Source of the DNA: Gammaproteobacteria bacterium CG22_combo_CG10-13_8_21_14_all_40_8
GTDB taxonomy: Bacteria; Pseudomonadota; Gammaproteobacteria; Enterobacterales; GCA-002770795
DNA length: 9,388 bases
Direction of reading: 5' to 3'
Assembly: GCA_002770795.1 (NCBI GenBank)
Contig: PCTP01000075.1
Span: 1 to 9,388, forward strand
The position numbers and the translations under genes are program-made. Of the stretch, positions 1-6,418 are shown piece after piece. The notes under the pieces are model-generated. The model had not been told where the DNA came from and made no database searches. It was given only the letters and a program-made list of their open reading frames with translations. The stretch's first letter is position 1. Each line of letters starts with the position of its first letter.

Positions 1-2
1 AG

Positions 3-749
3 TTACTTGAAGGGAGTGACATTAGAAACTCTCACCGCGATTGTGATAGGGTTCAAGATCCCTATTCTCTACGTTGCCAACCTCAAGTCATGGGCGCAGT
101 GCTTACGCAATTGCGTTATGCAGCTAGCGTGTTGCACACTGAAGCCAATGCAGTTTCCGATAACCCTTTGGTGTTTAGTGATGATGGCGATATTTTATCA
201 GGCGGAAACTTCCATGCAGAACCCGTTGCTTTTGCAGCCGATGCCATTGCGATTGCCGCCAGCGAGATTGGTGCGATTGCCGAACGAAGAACAGCTCTTT
301 TAGTGGATAAACATCTGTCAGGCCTTCCAGCGTTTTTGGTCACCAATGGCGGTGTGAACTCAGGGTTTATGATAGCTCAAGTGACCGCAGCGGCTTTAGC
401 CAGTGAAAACAAATCCTTAGCCCATCCAGCCTCTGTGGACAGCTTACCGACTTCGGCGAATCAAGAAGATCATGTCAGCATGGCAACCTTTGCAGCCAGA
501 AGATTAACGGATATTAATGATAACCTAAATGGTATTTTAGCCGTTGAATATCTCTCTGCGGCACAGGGCGTGGACTTTAGAGCCCCACTAAAAACCTCAC
601 CTATGCTGCAAGCGTTTTATGCTACCCTGAGAAAAGAAGTGGCTAATTACGACAAAGATCGCTTTTTTGCACCAGATATAGAAATAGCCAAGAGACTCCT
701 AAAAGAGGCGGCATTGGTTGAAAATCTAAGCATCAAGCTATTAGCTTAA
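3..749 (+). CDS. hutH: Histidine ammonia-lyase (histidase), C-terminal half, 5'-truncated by window edge
   Basis: HutH deaminates L-histidine to trans-urocanate and ammonia, the first step of cytosolic histidine degradation. The frame is open from base 3 to the TAA at 747-749 (248 residues), and the family is about 510 residues, so roughly the C-terminal half is present. The Ala-Ser-Gly triad that forms the MIO cofactor lies upstream of the window. Visible residues 17-28 read VQDPYSLRCQPQ, the conserved stretch with the active-site Gln, Tyr and Arg known from Pseudomonas putida HutH. GGNFHAEP (about 67-74) and NQEDHVS (about 153-159, with the catalytic Glu) follow. The C-terminal YDKDRFFAPDIE block is also typical. 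An internal ATG at base 90 should not be used as the start, because the family sequence continues in frame before it. No frameshift is seen. hutU or other hut genes, if linked, would be to the left. A strong hairpin terminator begins at the stop codon. Confidence 0.96.
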   Translation, partial: LLEGSDIRNSHRDCDRVQDPYSLRCQPQVMGAVLTQLRYAASVLHTEANAVSDNPLVFSDDGDILSGGNFHAEPVAFAADAIAIAASEIGAIAERRTALLVDKHLSGLPAFLVTNGGVNSGFMIAQVTAAALASENKSLAHPASVDSLPTSANQEDHVSMATFAARRLTDINDNLNGILAVEYLSAAQGVDFRAPLKTSPMLQAFYATLRKEVANYDKDRFFAPDIEIAKRLLKEAALVENLSIKLLA

Positions 750-793
750 AGCCTTGGACAGGCTCCTAGGAGCCTGTCCAAGGCTTTCTTTTT
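748..793 (+). terminator. Rho-independent terminator of hutH (perfect 40-bp palindrome plus T-tract)
   Basis: Bases 748-787 form a perfect inverted repeat centred on CCTAGG (765-770). It gives an 18-bp stem with a 4-nt CTAG loop, followed by TTTCTTTTT (785-793). The left arm starts inside the hutH TAA codon, so the hairpin abuts the gene. On the minus strand only three T follow the stem, so it should work mainly in the hutH direction. Confidence 0.88.
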
Positions 794-819
794 AGAAAGA
801 TAAGCTTCAAAAAAAAGTC

Positions 820-858
820 AAAAAAAAGCCCGGTAGTGATTGACAGATCAGGCCGGGC
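820..858 (-). terminator. Terminator-like hairpin on the minus strand with no annotated gene upstream
   Basis: Read on the minus strand, GCCCGG (858-853) pairs with CCGGGC (833-828) around a 19-nt loop, and eight T follow (827-820), with a further T-run at 818-811. This is the layout of an intrinsic terminator. No protein-coding gene on the minus strand feeds it, since pilU starts rightward at 1071. It may end a small RNA, or it could block antisense transcription into hutH. The stem is only 6 bp and the loop is long. Confidence 0.55.
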
Positions 859-950
859 AGACCTCAACTCTAAAAGGGGAAGTGAGTTGAGCAAAATTGG
901 GAAATAATCGCTGTTACTTACAAGGTTAGTCCATTCCGTTTAAAAAAAGT
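820..950 (-). ncRNA. Possible small RNA, minus strand (hypothetical)
   Basis: I do not recognise an RNA family here. Upstream of the orphan minus-strand terminator is a second perfect 8-bp stem, CTCAACTC (863-870) with GAGTTGAG (884-891). On the minus strand its 13-nt loop reads ACTTCCCCTTTTA, which is pyrimidine-rich. Two consecutive hairpins, the last with a U-tract, is a common sRNA shape. A weak candidate promoter is TTTCGA, 17 nt, TACAAT around 985-957 on the minus strand, giving an RNA of about 130 nt. The 5' end is a guess. No open reading frame of useful length is present on either strand in 750-1070. Confidence 0.3.
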
Positions 951-1002
951 TCATAAATTGTAAAAATATTTTTTAACCATCGAAATCTAAGGGCATATCT
1001 GC

Positions 1003-1031
1003 TTGTCACATCTATATTCAGGCACTATGCT
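1003..1031 (+). promoter_or_regulatory. Sigma-70-type promoter for pilU
   Basis: TTGTCA (1003-1008), a 17-bp spacer, then TATGCT (1026-1031) matches the consensus well and would start transcription near 1038, about 33 nt before the pilU ATG. A perfect TATAAT at 1037-1042 is an alternative -10, but it has no good -35 at the right distance. Confidence 0.6.
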
Positions 1032-1070
1032 TACCATATAATGAAAAAAGCAACTTATTGAAGGAAACGC

Positions 1071-2177
1071 ATGGATATCAATCTATTATTACGCTTAATG
1101 GCAGAAAAAAAGGCATCTGACTTATTTTTTAGTACTGGTGCTCCACCTCATATGAAAATTGAAGGAGTATCTACAGCTATTGGCTCGGGTGCTCTACCAC
1201 CAGGTGCCATTAAAAAAATTGCTTACTCCATTATGAATGACACCCAAATCAAGGACTTTGAGGAGAATTGGGAAAGCAACTTTGCCTATACGGCAAAAAA
1301 TGTGGGTAGATTTCGCGTCAATGTCTTTATGCAAAGAGGAGAAGTCGGCGTTGTTTTAAGGCATATTAATTCCGACATCCCGACGCTCAATCAGCTTAAA
1401 CTTCCTAAGGTGATTTCGGGTTTGGTCATGGAGAGAACAGGCTTGGTTTTAGTCTGCGGCCCAACGGGTTCAGGTAAATCATCAACCCTTGCTGCGTTAA
1501 TAGAACATAGAAACTCGGTGGATTCTGGTCATATCCTAACCATTGAAGATCCCATCGAATTTCTCTATTCGCATAAAATGTCCATTATTGATCAAAGAGA
1601 AATTGGTGTAGATACCAAAAACTATTCCAATGCACTCAAAAATGCCATGAGAGAAGCACCTGATGTTATTTTAATCGGGGAAATCAGAGATACTGAAGCC
1701 ATGGAATATGCACTAAGCTATGCTCAAACAGGCCATTTATGTCTGGCCACCATCCATGGAAATAATGCCAAACAGGTACTGGAACGTATTAGAAATCTGT
1801 TTCCTAAAGATATGCAAGGCCACATTATGACAGAACTTGCATCGGTGCTAAAAGGCATTATTTCACAAAGATTGTTAAGAAATAAGGAAGGAAAAAGAGT
1901 ACCAGCGCTTGAAGTCACCATGGCTGCACCAGAAATTGTCGATATTATCAAACGTGGTCAGTTAGATGAGCTATCTAAGGCCATTGCAGGTAATCGTATG
2001 GATGGTATGATGACTTTTGATCAATCCTTGTACGAGTTAGTCAATATTGGTGAAATTACTCAAGATCAAGCCATTAGCTATGCAGAATCCAAACATGATC
2101 TTTCTCTTAAATTAAGACTAAGTGGAAAGAAAACCACCCTGACGGGTAACAATACTCAATTTAATACAAAGCTCTAA
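1071..2177 (+). CDS. pilU: PilU, PilT-like type IV pilus retraction ATPase
   Basis: PilU is a hexameric cytoplasmic AAA-like secretion ATPase at the base of type IVa pili. It works with PilT in pilus retraction and twitching motility. The 368-residue protein shows the family motifs in order: Walker A GPTGSGKS (130-137), Asp box with ILTIEDPIEF (155-164), Walker B DVILIGEIRD (198-207) and His box TGHLCLATIHGNNA (220-233). I call PilU rather than PilT for three reasons: the N-terminal pattern (LLRLM.EK..SDLF....PP.MK, residues 6-29), the NFAY...GRFRV..F.QR segment (70-89), and a C-terminal tail reaching past the PilT length, all matching Pseudomonas PilU as I recall it. The start is supported by AAGGAAA seven or so bases before the ATG and by the family N-terminus. 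It is alone here: pilT is not adjacent, unlike the pilT-pilU pair of Pseudomonas. It converges with clpB. Confidence 0.9.
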   Translation: MDINLLLRLMAEKKASDLFFSTGAPPHMKIEGVSTAIGSGALPPGAIKKIAYSIMNDTQIKDFEENWESNFAYTAKNVGRFRVNVFMQRGEVGVVLRHINSDIPTLNQLKLPKVISGLVMERTGLVLVCGPTGSGKSSTLAALIEHRNSVDSGHILTIEDPIEFLYSHKMSIIDQREIGVDTKNYSNALKNAMREAPDVILIGEIRDTEAMEYALSYAQTGHLCLATIHGNNAKQVLERIRNLFPKDMQGHIMTELASVLKGIISQRLLRNKEGKRVPALEVTMAAPEIVDIIKRGQLDELSKAIAGNRMDGMMTFDQSLYELVNIGEITQDQAISYAESKHDLSLKLRLSGKKTTLTGNNTQFNTKL

Positions 2178-2215
2178 TCCCGCACGATTCGTTCCCACGC
2201 GGGAGCATGGGAATG
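2178..2215. repeat. REP-like hairpin between convergent pilU and clpB
   Basis: CGTTCCCACGC (2190-2200) pairs with GCATGGGAATG (2205-2215) around GGGA, with one G-T wobble and one C/A mismatch. CGTTCCCACGC...GTGGGAATG-type palindromes are a widespread dispersed repeat in proteobacteria. A second, mutually exclusive stem TCCCGC (2178-2183)/GCGGGA (2199-2204) overlaps it. There is no T-tract. It could attenuate or stabilise the convergent transcripts, and its being REP-like rests on motif resemblance only. Confidence 0.55.
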
Positions 2216-2224
2216 AGAAATACT

Positions 2225-2264
2225 CAGGTTATTGGGTTATTCAATTTTTGGAAATAATAACCTG
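2225..2264. repeat. Inverted repeat spanning the clpB stop codon
   Basis: CAGGTTATT (2225-2233) and AATAACCTG (2256-2264) form a perfect 9-bp stem with a 22-nt loop that contains the last codons and stop of clpB. No T-run follows on the minus strand, so it is at best a weak or Rho-assisted clpB 3' end. Confidence 0.4.
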
Positions 2265-4820
2265 TCCATCCACAACATCAATAACGATTTTATCCCCATT
2301 CACATAAATCCCTTTCAGTAATTCTTGCGCCAATGGGTTTTCCAAACGTTGCTGAATTGCTCTCTTCAATGGCCTTGCGCCATAAATCGGATCATAACCT
2401 GCATCTGAAATCATGGTTAATGCCGCATCGGTGATGCTTAATTCAATCTCTTGATCTAACAAGCGTTTGCGCAAAATTTGCAACTGAATACGCGCAATAT
2501 CTTTAATTTGCTCGGTATCTAAAGGATGGAACACCACAATATCATCCACTCGATTCACAAATTCTGGTCTAAAATGTTGTCCAACACTAAACATCACTCT
2601 GGACTTGATGGCTTCATAGCTTTCTCCCTGTTCTGTCATCGCTTGAATATCATCTGAACCCAAATTAGAAGTCATCACTATCACGGTATTTTTAAAGTCT
2701 ACAGTTCTGCCTTGACCATCGGTTAATCGTCCATCGTCTAATACCTGAAGCAATATGTTGAAAACATCGGGATGAGCCTTCTCAATTTCATCCAATAAGA
2801 TCACTGAATAGGGCTTACGGCGTACTGCTTCTGTGAGATAGCCGCCTTGTTCATAACCTACATAGCCAGGAGGTGCACCAATTAGACGAGCCACTGAATG
2901 CTTTTCCATAAATTCCGACATATCAATACGGATCATGGAGTCTGTAGTATCAAATAGGAAATAGGCTAATGATTTACAAAGTTCCGTTTTGCCCACACCA
3001 GTGGGACCTAAAAATAAAAAGGAGCCATTGGGACGGTTAGCATCTGAAATTCCAGCGCGTGAGCGTCGTATAGCATTAGAAACCAAAGTGACCGCTTCAT
3101 TTTGCCCTACCACATGGGCATGTAACTCTTGCTCCATACGCAACAGTTTATCACGCTCCCCTTCGAGCATTTTGCTAATGGGAACCCCTGTCCATAGAGA
3201 AATCACTTCAGCCACTTCTTGTTCTGTGACCTTATTTCTCAATAAGCGCATATCTTGCATTTCAACCTGTGCGGCCATATCCAACTGTTTTTCAAGTTCT
3301 GGAATACGGCCATATTGAAGTTCGGACATACGCCCTAAATCGCCAGCGCGTCGAGCACTGTCCATTTCTAGTCGAGCTCGTTCCAAATTTTCTTTAATAG
3401 ACTGAGAGCCGTGTAATGCTGCTTTTTCTGCTTTCCAGATTTCTTCTAATTCAGAAAACTCTCCTTCAAATTGTTGAATTTGATCCTGTAACTTTTCTAG
3501 GCGTTTCAAAGAACTTTGATCCGTTTCTTTTTTTAACGCCTCTCTTTCAATTTTAAGTTGGATCAATCTTCTTTCGAGTTTGTCCATCTCTTCAGGCTTT
3601 GAATCAATTTCCATACGGATGCGACTCGCTGCCTCATCGATCAAATCAATGGCTTTATCAGGGAGTTGTCTGTCAGTAATATAACGTTGAGATAAGGTTG
3701 CTGCGGCAACTATGGCTGAATCGGTAATATCGACACCATGGTGTAATTCATAACGCTCTTTTAAGCCCCTTAAAATAGCAATGGTGTCTTCTTCGGTAGG
3801 TTCATCCACGACAATTTTTTGGAACCGCCGTTCTAATGCGGCATCTTTTTCTATGTACTGGCGGTATTCATTGAGAGTCGTTGCCCCCACACAATGCAAT
3901 TCGCCTCTAGCCAAAGCAGGTTTTAGCATATTACCGGCATCCATCGATCCCTCTGCTTTTCCAGCACCTACCATGGTATGTAACTCATCAATAAATAAAA
4001 TGACTCGACCCTGTTGTTTTTGCAGATCATTTAGCACGGCTTTTAATCTTTCTTCAAATTCACCACGAAATTTGGCTCCAGCAATTAATGTCCCCATATC
4101 CAAAGAAAGTACCCTTTTATCTCTTAGACCTTCTGGGACCTCACCATTCACAATTCTTTGCGCCAAGCCTTCTAAAATGGCGGTTTTACCCACACCTGGT
4201 TCTCCAATGAGAACAGGATTATTTTTGGTACGACGTTGTAAAACTTGAATCGTTCTACGAATTTCATTATCGCGTCCAATCACAGGATCAAGCTTACCTT
4301 GCTCGGCTCTTTCGGTTAAATCAATGGTATATTTATCCAAGGCTTGGCGCTGTTCTTCGGCATTTGGATCATCCACTTGATGACCACCTCGAATTTTAAG
4401 AATTGACTCTTCAATTCTATTTTTTTGAGTATTTAATTTTTTAAGTAAATCACCTAAAGCCCCTCGATCTTCTAGAGCTGCAAGTACAAATAACTCACTA
4501 GAAATATATTGATCCTTGCGATCTTGAGCCAATTTATCGCAGACATTAAGCAATTTAGCCAAATCATTGGATACTCTCACATCACCATTGATTCCTTGAA
4601 CTTGAGGCAATTTTTCCATGATTTCAAAGAGTCCTGAACGTAGTTTTTGAACGTCTACGCCAGAAATACTGAGTAAGTTTTTAACCGTTCCGCCTTCTTG
4701 ATCAATAAGAGCACTCATTAAATGTACAGGATCAATCATTTGATGATCGCGTCCCACAGCCAATGACTGTGCGTCAGCAATAGCCAGTTGGAACTTACTG
4801 GTTAATTTATCCATTCTCAT
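2241..4820 (-). CDS. clpB: ClpB, ATP-dependent protein disaggregase (Hsp100)
   Basis: ClpB is a cytosolic hexameric AAA+ disaggregase that works with DnaK/DnaJ/GrpE to pull proteins out of aggregates after heat stress. Starting at the ATG at 4820 it has 859 residues (E. coli 857) and begins MRMDKLTSKFQ, the family N-terminus. GGGGG lies 5 nt before this ATG. An upstream TTG (4832) would add only four unconserved residues. Domains: N domain (about 1-145), NBD1 with Walker A GEPGVGKT (206-213), Walker B VILFIDELH (273-281) and arginine fingers R331/R332, then the coiled-coil M domain (about 400-525), then NBD2 with Walker A GPTGVGKT (605-612), Walker B ILLDEIEKA and pore loop GYVGY. Pore loop 1 reads KFRGEFEER with Phe251 where E. 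coli has Tyr, a conservative aromatic change. Regulation is by a heat-shock promoter upstream. An internal GTG start is also visible. plsC, pgeF and rluD lie upstream on the same strand. Confidence 0.97.
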   Translation of the reverse strand: MRMDKLTSKFQLAIADAQSLAVGRDHQMIDPVHLMSALIDQEGGTVKNLLSISGVDVQKLRSGLFEIMEKLPQVQGINGDVRVSNDLAKLLNVCDKLAQDRKDQYISSELFVLAALEDRGALGDLLKKLNTQKNRIEESILKIRGGHQVDDPNAEEQRQALDKYTIDLTERAEQGKLDPVIGRDNEIRRTIQVLQRRTKNNPVLIGEPGVGKTAILEGLAQRIVNGEVPEGLRDKRVLSLDMGTLIAGAKFRGEFEERLKAVLNDLQKQQGRVILFIDELHTMVGAGKAEGSMDAGNMLKPALARGELHCVGATTLNEYRQYIEKDAALERRFQKIVVDEPTEEDTIAILRGLKERYELHHGVDITDSAIVAAATLSQRYITDRQLPDKAIDLIDEAASRIRMEIDSKPEEMDKLERRLIQLKIEREALKKETDQSSLKRLEKLQDQIQQFEGEFSELEEIWKAEKAALHGSQSIKENLERARLEMDSARRAGDLGRMSELQYGRIPELEKQLDMAAQVEMQDMRLLRNKVTEQEVAEVISLWTGVPISKMLEGERDKLLRMEQELHAHVVGQNEAVTLVSNAIRRSRAGISDANRPNGSFLFLGPTGVGKTELCKSLAYFLFDTTDSMIRIDMSEFMEKHSVARLIGAPPGYVGYEQGGYLTEAVRRKPYSVILLDEIEKAHPDVFNILLQVLDDGRLTDGQGRTVDFKNTVIVMTSNLGSDDIQAMTEQGESYEAIKSRVMFSVGQHFRPEFVNRVDDIVVFHPLDTEQIKDIARIQLQILRKRLLDQEIELSITDAALTMISDAGYDPIYGARPLKRAIQQRLENPLAQELLKGIYVNGDKIVIDVVDGQVIISKN
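4374..4389 (-). promoter_or_regulatory. Internal translation start for short ClpB (lacking the N domain)
   Basis: In E. coli a second initiation at GTG codon 149 gives a shorter ClpB without the N domain. Here Val149 is also encoded by GTG (4376-4374) and is preceded by AGGTGG (4389-4384) with a 7-nt spacer. The product would be 711 residues. The codon and the ribosome-binding site are seen directly; use as a start is inferred by analogy. Confidence 0.6.
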
Positions 4821-4860
4821 AGGAACCCCCAAAAAATATAATGTTACTTGATTAATGATA

Positions 4861-4888
4861 AGATGGAGGCAAGGAAAAAAGAATCAAG
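4861..4888 (-). promoter_or_regulatory. Heat-shock (sigma-32-type) promoter of clpB
   Basis: On the minus strand, CCCTTGAT with -35 core CTTGAT (4888-4883) is followed after 14 bp by CTCCATCT (4868-4861). The sigma-32 consensus is CTTGAA, 13-17 bp, CCCCATNT, so the -10 matches 7 of 8 and the spacing fits. Transcription would begin near 4853, giving a leader of about 33 nt. No CIRCE element is seen. Confidence 0.75.
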
Positions 4889-4891
4889 GGA

Positions 4892-4920
4892 GAGCAGTAA
4901 AATACATAGAATTATTGCTC
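4892..4920. repeat. Imperfect inverted repeat between plsC and the clpB promoter
   Basis: GAGCAGTAA (4892-4900) and TTATTGCTC (4912-4920) pair over 9 positions with one G-T wobble on the plus strand (an A/C mismatch in the minus-strand RNA) and an 11-nt loop. It lies 7 nt past the plsC stop. Without a T-tract it is a poor terminator, so operon read-through into clpB is possible. Confidence 0.35.
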
Positions 4921-4926
4921 AGTTTA

Positions 4927-5598
4927 TTATTGAGGCTCTTCAGGTAGTCCCAATAACTCACAGGCAAGTTGATGTTGAATAAGCGGATCTTGTACTTCTT
5001 GTGCAGAGTAAACCTTAAGAGGGGATATTTTTACGCGGCCAGGCACAAAAACCGATGAAACCACCGTTCCTTGCATACTCACCCCTTGTATGTGGAAAGG
5101 ATGAATATCACTTTTTGACAACGCAGCCAATTTAAAAACACCTTTTTTTAAGGGTTTAAACTCTTCATCCGCAAGATGTATTTTACCATGTGGAAACAAA
5201 GCAACCACTTCGCCTTGTTTTAAGTTTTTAAGAGCTTCGCGGAAAGCGGCTTCAACCCGCCCCAATCGATCCACTGGGATACAGCCTGCCAATTTAAACA
5301 TTTTGTTTAAGAAAGGTCGCTCATATTCTTCCTTAGCAATCAGGAATCTTAAAGGCCGATCGCATGCCGCAATTAATAAAAACGGATCCAGGCCACTATA
5401 ATGATTTGAAATCAATAACAAGGGGCCATTAGGGAGTTTAATTTTGCCAATGGCTAAGCCATGATACCATCGACAACAAAAACGGTTCCATCCATCCAAC
5501 CAATTCATGACAGGATGACCCCAGTCTACCTTTTGATTGAATATCCCAATAAATACCATCACTAAAAATATTGCAGATAAAGATATAAAATAGATCAT
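4927..5598 (-). CDS. PlsC-family lysophospholipid acyltransferase-like membrane protein
   Basis: This 223-residue protein belongs to the 1-acyl-glycerol-3-phosphate O-acyltransferase superfamily, whose members move an acyl chain to a lysophospholipid or related acceptor at the inner membrane. Residues 2-20 are a hydrophobic N-terminal anchor. Motif I is NHYSGLDP (65-72), giving the catalytic His66-X4-Asp71 pair. Motif II is GCIPVDR (105-111). Motif III, usually FPEG followed by T or S, reads FPHGK (135-139), and motif IV is represented by IHPFHIQGV (165-173). The Glu-to-His change in the acceptor-binding motif suggests a substrate other than lysophosphatidate, so I do not assign plsC itself. 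Its ATG lies 1 nt after the pgeF stop, with GGTGA about 7 nt upstream, which implies translational coupling. Acyl donor and acceptor cannot be told from the sequence. Confidence 0.82.
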   Translation of the reverse strand: MIYFISLSAIFLVMVFIGIFNQKVDWGHPVMNWLDGWNRFCCRWYHGLAIGKIKLPNGPLLLISNHYSGLDPFLLIAACDRPLRFLIAKEEYERPFLNKMFKLAGCIPVDRLGRVEAAFREALKNLKQGEVVALFPHGKIHLADEEFKPLKKGVFKLAALSKSDIHPFHIQGVSMQGTVVSSVFVPGRVKISPLKVYSAQEVQDPLIQHQLACELLGLPEEPQ

Positions 5599-5599
5599 A

Positions 5600-6418
5600 T
5601 TAAATCACCGAGGGCCTGGTTCGATAAATAAATGTCACCATTCTGCCTGTGATGGGTTCTCGTCGATAGGAGAAAAACCTTTGTGCGTCAGCAAAAGTAC
5701 AGCAAGGAGTGTTCTCTTGATCTCGTGCCGAAAAGATCTGAGTGATCCCCAGTTCTTGCAGTTGATAAATCGCTAATCCCTGTAGATCGAAACGCCATTT
5801 ATTATTCTCTTCTGCCTGAAAAAATGGCGCATATTGTGGATTCTTAATGGGTGCAGCAACAAAAGCTTCAAGAACATCCTCACCCACTTGAAAATTGGCT
5901 TGTGATAGGCAAGGACCTAACCAGCAAACCAAATCACTCGCCTCGCCTTGATGGGTTGCCACTAATTTTTGAATAATGTTTGCCGCTAAACTTCGCCACC
6001 CACAATGAACGGCTCCAATCCAAGTATTTTGCGTAGATGCAAACACAATCGGTAAACAATCTGCGGTTTGTATCACTAATGGAAGATGATATTGTAAGGT
6101 GAAAGCGCCATCGGCCTGTAGGAGGGACTCATCGACTCTTAAAGAAAATCGATCAACTTCTATCACTTGATCACCATGTACTTGGTTTAACCAAGCTGCA
6201 GGGTTCTCCCACGCCAAATAATCACTGAGTAATTGACGGTTCAGTCCCACATGACTCGGATTGTCTCCAACGTGCAATCCCAAATTGAGTTGATTCCAAG
6301 GAGCCAGGCTCATTCCGCCTATTCTGGTAGAAGTCCCAGCCATAATTCCTTCAACAGGTAGCTGAGCTTTAATCACGGAAGCTTCTGATAACATGGCCGC
6401 AGAATCACAAGCTAACAT
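5600..6418 (-). CDS. pgeF: PgeF/YfiH, laccase-domain (DUF152) protein, peptidoglycan editing factor
   Basis: The family (formerly YfiH, often labelled polyphenol oxidase) is a single-domain metal-binding cytosolic protein. In E. coli PgeF prevents misincorporation of L-Ser for L-Ala in the peptidoglycan stem, and related proteins have purine nucleoside phosphorylase-type activity. The 272-residue product has the family order: STRIGG (30-35), NLGLHVGDNP (45-54), NQVHG with metal ligand His81, TADCLP with Cys121, VHCGWR with His138, GPCLSQ (168-173), and the C-terminal FFSYRREPITGRM (248-260). All three predicted zinc ligands are present. It is about 30 residues longer than E. coli PgeF, mostly short insertions plus a small N-terminal extension. 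Met10 is an alternative start but has no visible ribosome-binding site, whereas Met1 overlaps the rluD stop (TAATG), the usual coupling arrangement in this operon. Confidence 0.92.
   Translation of the reverse strand: MLACDSAAMLSEASVIKAQLPVEGIMAGTSTRIGGMSLAPWNQLNLGLHVGDNPSHVGLNRQLLSDYLAWENPAAWLNQVHGDQVIEVDRFSLRVDESLLQADGAFTLQYHLPLVIQTADCLPIVFASTQNTWIGAVHCGWRSLAANIIQKLVATHQGEASDLVCWLGPCLSQANFQVGEDVLEAFVAAPIKNPQYAPFFQAEENNKWRFDLQGLAIYQLQELGITQIFSARDQENTPCCTFADAQRFFSYRREPITGRMVTFIYRTRPSVI

Larger units (their letters stand above)
750..1070. other. Intergenic region between hutH and pilU, no protein gene
   Basis: This 321-bp stretch carries the hutH terminator at its left end, then two hairpins (828-858 and 863-891), then an AT-rich segment (about 935-975) and the pilU promoter. 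No open frame longer than about ten codons with a plausible start was found on either strand around the hairpins. It is the only gap of more than 300 bp in the window. Confidence 0.7.

Noticed and set aside
7..303. A 98-codon plus-strand frame overlapping hutH.
   Set aside because: HutH family sequence is read in the other frame throughout; this one has no recognisable motif.
871..891. Plus-strand hairpin loop containing AAGGGGA as a CsrA/RsmA-binding site (CsrB-like RNA).
   Set aside because: The loop does not contain a proper ANGGA motif and there is only one copy, whereas CsrB-type RNAs have many.
919..940. ACAAGGTTAGTCC on the plus strand resembles the AAGGCTAGTCC stretch of Streptococcus pyogenes tracrRNA.
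   Set aside because: Only about ten bases match, no nexus or terminal hairpins follow, and there is no repeat array or cas gene in the window. Chance similarity.
2989..3318. A 109-codon plus-strand open frame opposite clpB.
   Set aside because: Antisense to the conserved M domain/NBD2 junction of ClpB, with no ribosome-binding site or recognisable product.
3781..4248. A 155-codon plus-strand open frame opposite clpB.
   Set aside because: It lies entirely antisense to conserved NBD1 coding sequence, and its low-complexity Ser/Pro-rich translation resembles no family. Frame shadow.
4821..4832. TTG at 4832 as the start of clpB.
   Set aside because: The G-run overlapping it is the natural Shine-Dalgarno sequence for the ATG at 4820, and the four added residues are not in the family.
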